A DNA stretch of 6,429 nt, taken from contig PLFA01000024.1 in the NCBI GenBank assembly GCA_003136615.1, forward strand, positions 1 through 6,429. Direction: 5' to 3'. Within the stretch, counting starts at the first letter, position 1. Each line of letters starts with the position of its first letter. This DNA comes from Caulobacteraceae bacterium (GTDB taxonomy: Bacteria > Pseudomonadota > Alphaproteobacteria > Caulobacterales > Caulobacteraceae). Under the pieces are notes generated by a model. That model was not told where the DNA came from. It was given only the letters and a program-made list of their open reading frames with translations, and did not search any database. The position numbers were made by a program, and so were the translations under genes. Positions 1 through 5,522 of this stretch are shown here, in pieces.

Positions 1-254
1 GCCGACGGCGCGGGCAGAAGGTGGCCCGGCTGGCCCAGAACGGAACACTGCCCTCCCTCGCCCCAAAAAGCGGCCACGCTTCGGATCGCGGCGGCGTTGG
101 GGGCCACGGCGCCGGCCACGCCTACGCAGAGTGTGTCATGCAGGAGCAGTTTCGTCCGTGTGCGGGCGGCCTCGGGAATCTCCCGCCACGCCAGTCCGAG
201 CGCGTGATCGACGAGGAGTCCCGCCGCGCCCTCCGCCCCCGCGGTTGTGGTCAA
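1..254 (-). CDS. MmgE/PrpD family protein, N-terminal part (3' end beyond window)
   Basis: This frame is open from 254 to the window edge and gives 84 residues. They resemble the N-terminus of the MmgE/PrpD family, whose members include 2-methylcitrate dehydratase and cis-aconitate decarboxylase. The match includes an opening helix (LLVDHALGLAWREIPEAAR, residues 13-31), then KLLLHDTLCVGVAG (35-48) corresponding to the family's KLLLLDTLG-ALAG stretch, and a VLG turn (72-74) followed by LPAPS. Full-length members are about 450 residues, so most of the protein is missing here. The start is TTG at 254-252. It overlaps the SDR stop codon as TTGA and has a GAGGAG ribosome site 5 nt upstream; I saw no nearby in-frame ATG. 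It is the third gene of the leftward operon and is probably translationally coupled to the SDR. By family it would dehydrate, isomerise or decarboxylate a carboxylic acid, but the substrate cannot be read from this fragment. Confidence 0.82.
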   Translation of the reverse strand, partial: MTTTAGAEGAAGLLVDHALGLAWREIPEAARTRTKLLLHDTLCVGVAGAVAPNAAAIRSVAAFWGEGGQCSVLGQPGHLLPAPS

Positions 255-1090
255 TGCGGCTCCTCGCCGCCGGACACATTCATGCTTTCAGCGGTGATAT
301 AGGCCGCCTCGTCCGAACAGAGGAAAGCCACGGCGTTGGCGGTATCTTCGGCGAGCCCCGCGCGCCGCATCGGGATGCGGTTCCGCATCTGAGCAAGGTA
401 GTCCTCGACAGACGCGGCCCCCACGACCTTGGAGAAATACTCGTTCTGCCAGGCGCCCAGGCCCGTGGTCACGTGGTTCGGGCAGACGTTGTTGACCGTC
501 ACGCCATGGGGCCCCAGTTCAATCGCCGCCGAGCGGACAAGCCCGACCAGACCGTGCTTGGAGGCCGTATAGGCCTGAGCATGGGGAAAGCCTGACTTGG
601 CGGCTTGGCTGGCGATATTGATAATCCGCCCGCCGCGGCCTTGACTCACCATGATCTCGGCCGCGACCCGCAGGCCATAGAAGGCGCCGGTGAGGTTGAC
701 GCCGATCACCGCGTTCCAGTCGGCGGGAGTCACCTCCAGCAGGGGCTTCATAATGTAGCCAATGCCGGCGTTGTTCACCCAGATGTCGAGGCCGCCGTGG
801 GTAGCTACGGCATGGTCGGCCAGGGCCTTAACCTGACCAAAGTCGCGCACATCACAGACACCGGTGGAAATCGGCGAGCCTGTCTCGGCCCGCAGCTCGC
901 TGGCCAGAGACTCCATTTCCGCGTTGGCGCCGATCATGGCGTCGGGCGTCGCCGCATCGCGGGACGCGCCGATATCGGAGAGCACCACCGCCGCGCCCTC
1001 GGCGGCAAGACGCCGAACAATGGCCTCGCCAAGCCCGCCCCGGCGGCCGGAGCCGGTGACGACGGCGGTCTTCCCGGAAAAGCGGCCCAT
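251..1090 (-). CDS. Short-chain dehydrogenase/reductase (SDR), NAD-type
   Basis: This 279-residue Rossmann-fold oxidoreductase probably interconverts a hydroxyl and a carbonyl group. Visible motifs are a glycine-rich cofactor loop TGSGRRGGLG (residues 12-21), Asp39 at the end of beta-2 (VVLSD), which favours NAD over NADP, and NNAG (106-109). The catalytic residues are Asn132 in VNLTG, Ser161, Tyr174 and Lys178 (YTASK), with the normal 13-residue Ser-to-Tyr spacing. The C-terminus NVSGGEEPH corresponds to the usual NVDGG ending. Two features are atypical. The glycine loop is about two residues longer than TGxxxGxG, and about 13 extra residues (roughly 41-60) lie between Asp39 and CDV (79-81). 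It starts 2 nt after the HapK-like gene stops, and its TGA overlaps the TTG start of the MmgE/PrpD gene, so it is the middle gene of the operon. The ATG at 1090-1088 fits the usual SDR N-terminus. The substrate is unknown. Confidence 0.95.
   Translation of the reverse strand: MGRFSGKTAVVTGSGRRGGLGEAIVRRLAAEGAAVVLSDIGASRDAATPDAMIGANAEMESLASELRAETGSPISTGVCDVRDFGQVKALADHAVATHGGLDIWVNNAGIGYIMKPLLEVTPADWNAVIGVNLTGAFYGLRVAAEIMVSQGRGGRIINIASQAAKSGFPHAQAYTASKHGLVGLVRSAAIELGPHGVTVNNVCPNHVTTGLGAWQNEYFSKVVGAASVEDYLAQMRNRIPMRRAGLAEDTANAVAFLCSDEAAYITAESMNVSGGEEPH
260..265 (-). promoter_or_regulatory. Ribosome binding site deciding the TTG start
   Basis: GAGGAG on the minus strand ends 5 nt before TTG at 254-252. 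It lies inside the last codons of the SDR gene (the Gly-Glu-Glu near its C-terminus). This spacing is the main reason for choosing TTG as the start of the MmgE/PrpD gene. Confidence 0.6.
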
Positions 1091-1092
1091 GC

Positions 1093-1422
1093 TTACGGCT
1101 TCCGCTTCCAGCCGATCTTCTTCATGACCACGAAGGTCACATCAGCCATGCCGGTGAAGCTTTGGGCCACCGCCTGCATGACCGGCGTCGCCACATCCGC
1201 GCCGAATTGGCCCATGTCGCGCACATCAATGATCTCGATATAGCGGTAGGGCGGGGCGGCGTCCGAGCCCATCACCTCCTTGGATTTGAAGACCTCGAAC
1301 TTCTTGATGGAGGCGAGGCCATTGACCGTCGGGAGATCGACGGCGCGGGCCCAGGCCTCATAATCGGCAACCTTCACGCCGGGTTTGAGATTAAAGAGGG
1401 CAATAATCCGGGTGATCGCCAT
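1093..1422 (-). CDS. REDY-like protein of the HapK family
   Basis: This small 109-residue protein has the recognisable pattern of the HapK/REDY-like family: RIIALFNLKPGV at the N-terminus, YEAWARAVDLPTVNGL (21-36), the KKFEVFKS strand, GSDAAPPYRYIEIIDV (52-67), and FGADVATPVMQAVAQSF (73-89). The pattern suggests a compact, single-domain alpha/beta barrel-like (Dabb-type) fold, which is inference. The family name comes from a prodigiosin-type gene cluster, but I know of no firmly established biochemical role. The open frame runs far upstream into the antisense of the methyltransferase gene. ATG at 1422-1420 was chosen because homology begins there and a strong ribosome site (GGAGGG) precedes it by 4 nt. 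It is the first gene of the leftward operon, 36 nt from the candidate operator and 2 nt before the SDR. Its position suggests a role close to the SDR reaction. Confidence 0.85.
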   Translation of the reverse strand: MAITRIIALFNLKPGVKVADYEAWARAVDLPTVNGLASIKKFEVFKSKEVMGSDAAPPYRYIEIIDVRDMGQFGADVATPVMQAVAQSFTGMADVTFVVMKKIGWKRKP

Positions 1423-1426
1423 TGTG

Positions 1427-1432
1427 CCCTCC
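1427..1432 (-). promoter_or_regulatory. Ribosome binding site of the HapK-like gene
   Basis: GGAGGG on the minus strand lies 4 nt before ATG at 1422-1420. It fixes the start of the 109-residue protein inside a much longer open frame. Confidence 0.7.
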
Positions 1433-1458
1433 GCGACGCTTCCGCGCCTGTGTCGAGG

Positions 1459-1478
1459 ATGGTATAGCTCTATATCAT
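1459..1478. promoter_or_regulatory. Candidate GntR-family operator, divergent promoter region
   Basis: This 20-bp imperfect dyad on the plus strand reads ATGGTATAGCTCTATATCAT. Eight of ten symmetric pairs match; the exceptions are 1462/1475 and the central pair. It is AT-rich in an otherwise GC-rich setting. It lies 36 nt before the HapK-like start and 49 nt before the methyltransferase start, so it could control both divergent units. Read on the minus strand, it matches the site at 5473-5492 at 15 of 20 positions with the same centre. HutC-type GntR regulators typically bind short AT-rich dyads, and one such regulator is encoded at 4645-5442, so it is the natural candidate. The assignment of protein to site is inference. 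Confidence 0.5.
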
Positions 1479-1488
1479 TTGGGCGCAA
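1461..1488 (-). promoter_or_regulatory. Weak candidate promoter for the leftward operon
   Basis: On the minus strand, TTGCGC (1488-1483) and TATACC (1466-1461) are separated by 16 bp and could serve as -35 and -10 elements. They match the sigma-70 consensus at 3 of 6 and 4 of 6 positions. The -10 element and spacer lie within the dyad at 1459-1478, an arrangement that would suit repression. An alternative -10 is TATAGA (1474-1469). On the plus strand I see only a poor candidate for the methyltransferase unit (TATATC at 1471-1476 without a good -35). Confidence 0.25.
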
Positions 1489-1514
1489 TCGTGTTCGGCG
1501 TGGAGCGCCTTTCG

Positions 1515-1521
1515 AGAGGAG
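1515..1521 (+). promoter_or_regulatory. Ribosome binding site of the methyltransferase gene
   Basis: AGAGGAG lies 6 nt before the ATG at 1528. This is a near-ideal ribosome binding site and supports that start. Confidence 0.7.
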
Positions 1522-1527
1522 CAGGGC

Positions 1528-2754
1528 ATGGACGGATCCGGCGATACGCCGATCACCGCGGCCGCCCCCGCCTATGACGGGCTTCCGGACTCTCGTGTTG
1601 TGGGCCGTCACGGCATGTTCCCCCACACCACACATGACGATATCGCTCGGATCAACTTCCTGGCCCAATTGAACCGGCACCTCGCCACTCAGGTCGCGCC
1701 CTTCGTGAAGACCGCCTGGGAAACCCGCGCGGAGCCCCGGGTTCGGGCCGCCGAGGGCCGGGCGCCCAAGGACCGCCACGAAGTCCGGAAGGCTCTGCTC
1801 GGCGATCCCATGTTCGCCACCTGGTCGGCGCTGCGGCGTATGACCATGGAGCAACGTCAGCAGACCGGCCGCTGGGTCGCGCTGCGGGAAGCCGAGACCC
1901 TGGCGGCGCGGGCAAAGAGTCTGACCGAAGGTGATCCTGGTCTGAGCCTCGATCCGACCTTGCCCATCCCCCGCTATGTTTCGGCGGTGGATCACCACTG
2001 CATGGCGGGCAGCTATCATACCGAACTGATCCCCGGGGATGTCTCAGCCGGCGCCAATTATGACGTGGGCATGTTCATCACCACGGGCGGCCTTTTGGGT
2101 CGTTGGTCGGACGGCGGCGGGCGGGCCATCGTCGAATGGGTGAAGCGGGAAAAGCCCGACTTCAAACCCCGCCGGATTCTGGATATCGGCGCGACCCTGG
2201 GACACAATCTCCTTCCCATCGCTGCGGCCTTCCCAGATGCGGAGGTCATTGGCCTGGATGTGGGGGCCCCCATGCTTCGCTATGGGATGGCGCGGGCCAA
2301 GGCGCTGGGTCTCACAAATGTGCGGTTCATCCAGGCGGACGCCTCAAGTCTTCCCATGTTCGAAGATGGCGCCTTCGATTGGATCCAGACCACCATGTTC
2401 CTGCATGAGCTTTCCTTAACCTCCATGCGGGCGATCTTCAGCGAGTCTCATAGACTGTTGGCGCCGGGCGGGGTGGTGCTGCATGTGGAGCAGCCGCAAT
2501 ACACCCCTGATATGTCGCTCTATGAGCAGGCCATGCGGGACTGGGACGCGTTTTATAATAACGAGCCGTTCTGGAGCACCCTGCACGAAATCGACCTTGA
2601 CGCCCGGTTCATCGAGGCGGGCTTCGCCGCCAATAAGCTGATCCACGATAAGGTCAGCGCCGACGCCCGCGATATATTCCCCGCCGCGGCCGATGACACC
2701 GTGGAGGATTTCGGGCGCAAGGCGGCGTGGCGACTGGTCGGGGCTGAAAAGTGA
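1528..2754 (+). CDS. Class I SAM-dependent methyltransferase with large unassigned N-terminal region
   Basis: This protein has 408 residues. The Rossmann methyltransferase domain occupies roughly 200-345. It shows motif I ILDIGATLGHN (217-227), acidic Asp244 ending beta-2 (VIGLD) to bind the SAM ribose, QADASSLP (269-276) for the adenine side, a beta-4 segment FDWIQTTMFLHEL (283-295), and the LLAPGGVVLHVE hairpin (310-321). Motif I lacks the second glycine of DxGxGxG. The first 200 residues match no domain I can name. They contain a His/Cys-rich segment DHHCMAGSYHTE (155-166) and GANYDVGMF (176-184), which look conserved rather than linker-like. Free-standing methyltransferases are often 200-280 residues, so this is a larger two-part protein. 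The acceptor is unknown. It heads the rightward unit, and its TGA overlaps the GTG start of the next gene. Its start is supported by AGAGGAG at 6 nt. A non-methylating use of the fold cannot be excluded. Confidence 0.88.
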   Translation: MDGSGDTPITAAAPAYDGLPDSRVVGRHGMFPHTTHDDIARINFLAQLNRHLATQVAPFVKTAWETRAEPRVRAAEGRAPKDRHEVRKALLGDPMFATWSALRRMTMEQRQQTGRWVALREAETLAARAKSLTEGDPGLSLDPTLPIPRYVSAVDHHCMAGSYHTELIPGDVSAGANYDVGMFITTGGLLGRWSDGGGRAIVEWVKREKPDFKPRRILDIGATLGHNLLPIAAAFPDAEVIGLDVGAPMLRYGMARAKALGLTNVRFIQADASSLPMFEDGAFDWIQTTMFLHELSLTSMRAIFSESHRLLAPGGVVLHVEQPQYTPDMSLYEQAMRDWDAFYNNEPFWSTLHEIDLDARFIEAGFAANKLIHDKVSADARDIFPAAADDTVEDFGRKAAWRLVGAEK

Positions 2755-3122
2755 GCATCGCCCTCGCCCTCGCCAAGGCGGGCGCCAAGCCGGCTGGTAA
2801 ACGACCCTACTTCCTGGATCAGGAAGTTGAGCGCGTGCTCGCCATCGCCATGGCGGCGGTTCAGGAACTCGCCGTGGCGCGTGAGCGGATCGACACTCTG
2901 GAGCGCCTCTTGCAGGCCAAAGGCGTTCTGGCCGCTGGCGAGATCGACGCCTTCGCGCCGACGCCGGAGCAGGCGGCGGAGCGGGGTCTGTGGATGCAGG
3001 AATATATCGCGCGGGTCCTCCGGATCGTTCAGCAGGAAGGCGAGGCGATCACGGCCGGGACGCATGGGGATCTCTATTCCGAGGACGTGGCTGTGGAATT
3101 GGCGGCGGACGCTCCGGTTTGA
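2751..3122 (+). CDS. Small helical protein of unknown function, coupled to the methyltransferase
   Basis: I do not recognise this 123-residue protein as a named family. It starts at GTG 2751-2753, overlapping the methyltransferase stop as GTGA, which suggests translational coupling. No strong ribosome site of its own is visible. Residues about 24-58 (from VERVLAIAMAAVQELAV to RIDTLERLLQAKGVL) look like one long amphipathic helix or short coiled coil. They are followed by an acidic GEIDAF turn and a PTPEQAAERGLWMQEYIARVLRIV helix (70-93). It has no signal peptide or membrane segment and only one Trp. Its predicted cytosolic, helical and acidic character, and its fixed position after the methyltransferase, suggest an accessory subunit or oligomerisation partner, but that is inference. 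Coding potential is supported by codon usage in keeping with its neighbours and by the tight overlap. Confidence 0.72.
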   Translation: MSIALALAKAGAKPAGKRPYFLDQEVERVLAIAMAAVQELAVARERIDTLERLLQAKGVLAAGEIDAFAPTPEQAAERGLWMQEYIARVLRIVQQEGEAITAGTHGDLYSEDVAVELAADAPV

Positions 3123-3172
3123 ACTCTTTTCGCGCGGCCTGATTGTCATGATCGGCGGGGGCTGACGCGCTT

Positions 3173-4648
3173 ATGACCACGACGGAATCTGGTCTGACCA
3201 ATGCCGACCTCGCGCCGGTAGGGCCTGAACAGCGCACCTGGCGGTGGTGGCACTTCGCGGCCCTATGGCTCGGCATGGTCATCGCAGTGCCCGCCTATAT
3301 GCTGCCGGCGAGCATGCTGGAGCAGGGCATGTCCGCCCTGCAGGCCGTGGGGATCGTGCTCCTTGGCAATATGGTGGTGCTCGTCCCAATCCTCCTCATT
3401 GGCCACGCAGGTTCGCGCTATGGCGTGCCCTTCGCAGTGCTCGTGCGGTCCTCATTCGGGGTGGAGGGCGCGAAGCTTCCCGCCCTGGCCCGCGCCCTTG
3501 TCGCCTGCGGCTGGTACGGCATCCAGACTTGGATCGGCGGGGGCGCCATGCTGGCCCTCACCGGCATCGTGGTCGGTCACGACCTCAAGGGGCCGCCGGT
3601 TCCGCTTCTGGGCATTGGCCTTGGCCAACTGATCGCCTTCGCGATCTTCTGGCTCGCCCAACTGTTCTTCGTGGCCAAGGGCCTGGGCGCCATTCGCCGG
3701 TTCGAGACCTGGACCGCACCCCTGAAGATTCTGGTCTGTATCGCGCTTGTCTGGTGGGCGCTTCACACGGCCGGTGGCCTGGGGCCGATCATGGCGACGC
3801 CCTCGGCTTTCGCGGCGGGGGGCGCCAAGCAGGGTCTGTTCTGGAAGGTCTTCTGGCCGATCTTCACGGCCATGGCCGGGTACTGGGGCGCCCTGGCGCT
3901 GAACATTCCGGACTTCACGCGTTTTTCGCGAAGCCAGGCGGATCAGGCCATAGGCCAAGCGGTAGGACTTCCCGGCCCCATGGCGCTGTTGGCGCTGGTG
4001 AGCGTCATCGTCACCTCGGCCACCGTAATCATCTATGGCAAGGCGATCTGGGACCCTGTCGCCCTATCGGGAAACATTGGCGGGGTGGGTGTGATGATCG
4101 GGCTCGTCATCATCACTATCGATACGGTGTCGGTGAACATCGCCGCCAATCTTGTGGGCCCGGCCTATGACTTCTCGGCCCTCTGGCCACGCCGCATCTC
4201 CTATCGCACCGGCGGCTATATCACCGCAGCTGTGGGCGCGCTGATCATGCCCTGGAAGCTGTTGGAGACGACCCAAGGCTACATCTTCGTCTGGCTCACG
4301 GGCTATGGCGCCCTTTTGGGCCCGATCGCCGGGATCATGATCGCCGATTATTGGGTGGTGAGACGCACGCGCCTGATCGTGGAAGATCTCTACAGGCTGC
4401 AGGGCGACTATGCCTATCAGGGCGGCTGGAATCCCGCGGCTCTCATCGCCTTCATAGCGCCCATCCTGGTCAATCTGCCGGGCTTTCTTCACAGCGCCGC
4501 GCCAGCCGCTTTCGGGTTCCTCAGCCCTTTCTGGACCGGCCTCTACGGCTATGCCTGGTTCATAGGCGTTGGCTTCGCTTTCGCGCTTTACACCCTCCTC
4601 ATGTGGCCCAGGGCGATGCGCCAGGACACCGTGGCGGCGCGCGCGTGA
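3173..4648 (+). CDS. NCS1 family nucleobase/allantoin/hydantoin-type permease
   Basis: This 491-residue inner-membrane secondary transporter belongs to the nucleobase:cation symporter-1 family, which imports purines, pyrimidines, allantoin, hydantoins or thiamine with Na+ or H+. Family signatures are NADLAPV...RTWRWWHFAALWLGM (10-35), LLGNMVVLVPILLIGHAGSRYGVPFAVLVRSSFG (63-96) and ACGWYGIQTWIGG (111-123). In the last of these, Trp114 and Gln118 correspond to the substrate-contacting Trp and Gln of Mhp1. Further signatures are AGYWGALALNIPDFTRFS (235-252) with Trp238, NIAANLVGPAYDFSALWP (322-339), and GIMIADYWVVRR (387-398). About 12 hydrophobic segments are visible between 27 and 478, and the length is typical. 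ATG 3173 places NADLAP at residue 10 as in relatives; the ribosome site is only a G-run 11 nt upstream. It follows the small protein by 50 nt, and its TGA overlaps the regulator's GTG start. The substrate cannot be assigned. Confidence 0.95.
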   Translation: MTTTESGLTNADLAPVGPEQRTWRWWHFAALWLGMVIAVPAYMLPASMLEQGMSALQAVGIVLLGNMVVLVPILLIGHAGSRYGVPFAVLVRSSFGVEGAKLPALARALVACGWYGIQTWIGGGAMLALTGIVVGHDLKGPPVPLLGIGLGQLIAFAIFWLAQLFFVAKGLGAIRRFETWTAPLKILVCIALVWWALHTAGGLGPIMATPSAFAAGGAKQGLFWKVFWPIFTAMAGYWGALALNIPDFTRFSRSQADQAIGQAVGLPGPMALLALVSVIVTSATVIIYGKAIWDPVALSGNIGGVGVMIGLVIITIDTVSVNIAANLVGPAYDFSALWPRRISYRTGGYITAAVGALIMPWKLLETTQGYIFVWLTGYGALLGPIAGIMIADYWVVRRTRLIVEDLYRLQGDYAYQGGWNPAALIAFIAPILVNLPGFLHSAAPAAFGFLSPFWTGLYGYAWFIGVGFAFALYTLLMWPRAMRQDTVAARA

Positions 4649-5442
4649 CCGTCGCCATGCCAAGCTTCCTTGGACCGCATCTTGTTGATGAGAACCTGCC
4701 GACCCCGCTCTATCACCAGATCTATCTGCTGCTGCGCGAGCGCATTGTCTCGGGTGAGTTACCCGCCGGCGACATGCTGGAGGGCGAGCAGGAGATGGCC
4801 CGGCGTCTGGGAGTATCCCGGATCACGGTGAAGCGGGCCCTGAACGAACTGGCCGCCCGGGGGCTCGTCCACCGCCAACGCGGACGGGGAACGACAGTGG
4901 CCGGAAGCGGGGTGATACCTCTCGTGGCCGGTGGCTTCGACACGCTGCTTGAAAGCCTTCAGCGCATGGGCCTTCAGACCGATGTGGAGCTTCTGGAGGT
5001 TCGGGAAGAGTCCGCCGGCGTCGCCATCGCCGAGCGCCTGGAGCTCAAGCCCGACGCCCTGGTGCAGCGCGCGGTGCGACTGCGGAAGCTGAATGGCCAG
5101 CCCTTCTCGTATCTCGTGAACTATATCCCGGCGGCCATCGCACGCCGCTACAGCCTGGAAGAATTGGCCTCGACCTCGATGCTCACCCTACTGGAGCGCG
5201 CCGGGGCGCCAGCTCAGGAGGCGGAGCAGTGGATCAGTGCCGTGGCCGCGGGGTCAGCGATCGCGGCGGCCCTGGATGTGGCGCCGGGCGCGCCGCTCCT
5301 GCGGGTCGACCGGGTGATGCGGGGCCCGCGTCGCAAGCCCGTCCAGTTCATCGAAGCCCACTATCGTCCCGACCGGTTCCATTATCACTTCCGCACCCAC
5401 AAGAACGCGCGGGGAAACGGCGACTGGACCTACAACGGGTGA
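4645..5442 (+). CDS. GntR family transcriptional regulator, HutC subfamily (UTRA domain)
   Basis: This cytosolic DNA-binding regulator has 265 residues. A GntR winged helix spans about 20-86: PLYHQIYLLLRERIVSGELPAGDMLEGEQ, then the helix-turn-helix MARRLGVSRITVKRALNELAARGLV and the wing RQRGRGTTVA. A UTRA effector-binding domain follows (about 105-250), with FSYLVNYIP (154-162), an SMLTLLE segment (178-184) and the typical C-terminal PVQFIEAHYRPDRFHYHF (232-249). UTRA regulators usually release DNA when a pathway metabolite binds. The start is taken as GTG 4645, overlapping the permease stop as GTGA. ATG 4657, four codons later, is an equally possible start, and neither has a clear ribosome site. 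Coupling to the permease suggests that the transported compound or a derivative is the ligand. Likely targets are the dyads at 1459-1478 and 5473-5492. Site 1 would then give autoregulation of its own unit. Confidence 0.95.
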   Translation: MTVAMPSFLGPHLVDENLPTPLYHQIYLLLRERIVSGELPAGDMLEGEQEMARRLGVSRITVKRALNELAARGLVHRQRGRGTTVAGSGVIPLVAGGFDTLLESLQRMGLQTDVELLEVREESAGVAIAERLELKPDALVQRAVRLRKLNGQPFSYLVNYIPAAIARRYSLEELASTSMLTLLERAGAPAQEAEQWISAVAAGSAIAAALDVAPGAPLLRVDRVMRGPRRKPVQFIEAHYRPDRFHYHFRTHKNARGNGDWTYNG

Positions 5443-5472
5443 TCCGCGGCGTCTCGCCGTGCGTCCCGCTCA

Positions 5473-5492
5473 AAGATATAGAACGAGACCTT
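5473..5492 (+). promoter_or_regulatory. Candidate GntR-family operator before the cysteine hydrolase gene
   Basis: AAGATATAGAACGAGACCTT sits in the 80-bp gap between the regulator and hydrolase genes, 30 nt before the hydrolase ATG. It matches the minus strand of 1459-1478 at 15 of 20 positions, sharing GATATAGA and then C-A-ACC. Six of its ten symmetric pairs are complementary about the same centre as the first site, including the outer three. A possible -10 element (TATAGA, 5477-5482) lies within it, with only a weak -35. It may therefore be an operator overlapping a promoter, or just a promoter-like element. Confidence 0.42.
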
Positions 5493-5512
5493 ATCCCTCC
5501 GCGTCATCTCAC

Positions 5513-5516
5513 AGGA
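5513..5516 (+). promoter_or_regulatory. Ribosome binding site of the cysteine hydrolase gene
   Basis: AGGA lies 6 nt before ATG 5523. The frame stays open upstream into the regulator gene, so this site and the start of family similarity decide the start codon. Confidence 0.5.
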
Positions 5517-5522
5517 CTCCCC

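Noticed and set aside
296..302. Further GATATAG copies (296-302, 1237-1243, and as CTATATC at 4216-4222 and 5121-5127) as additional operator half-sites
   Set aside because: All lie in coding sequence where TAT ATC encodes Tyr-Ile, and none shows the extended dyad. The 7-mer alone is not informative.
1423..2019. Upstream extension of the HapK-like frame to a 308-residue protein on the minus strand
   Set aside because: The extension is antisense to the methyltransferase gene and crosses the promoter region. Family similarity and a strong ribosome site begin at 1422.
3123..3172. Possible leader, hairpin or attenuator between the small gene and the permease gene
   Set aside because: Only a 5-bp GC stem (3132-3136 with 3166-3170) and a five-codon mini-frame (3148-3165) are visible. 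Neither is convincing, and there is no U-run.
3244..4170. Long second open frame within the permease gene
   Set aside because: Its translation is rich in Arg, Gly, Pro and His, as expected of an out-of-frame reading of high-GC DNA, and it has no recognisable domain. The permease frame is certain.
4351..4644. Upstream extension of the GntR frame into the permease gene
   Set aside because: The permease C-terminus is intact there, and the winged helix begins after 4645. The extension is a shadow reading.
5229..5522. Upstream extension of the cysteine hydrolase frame into the regulator gene
   Set aside because: The extra residues are low-complexity, overlap a clear UTRA domain in another frame, and are absent from the family. 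ATG 5523 has its own ribosome site.
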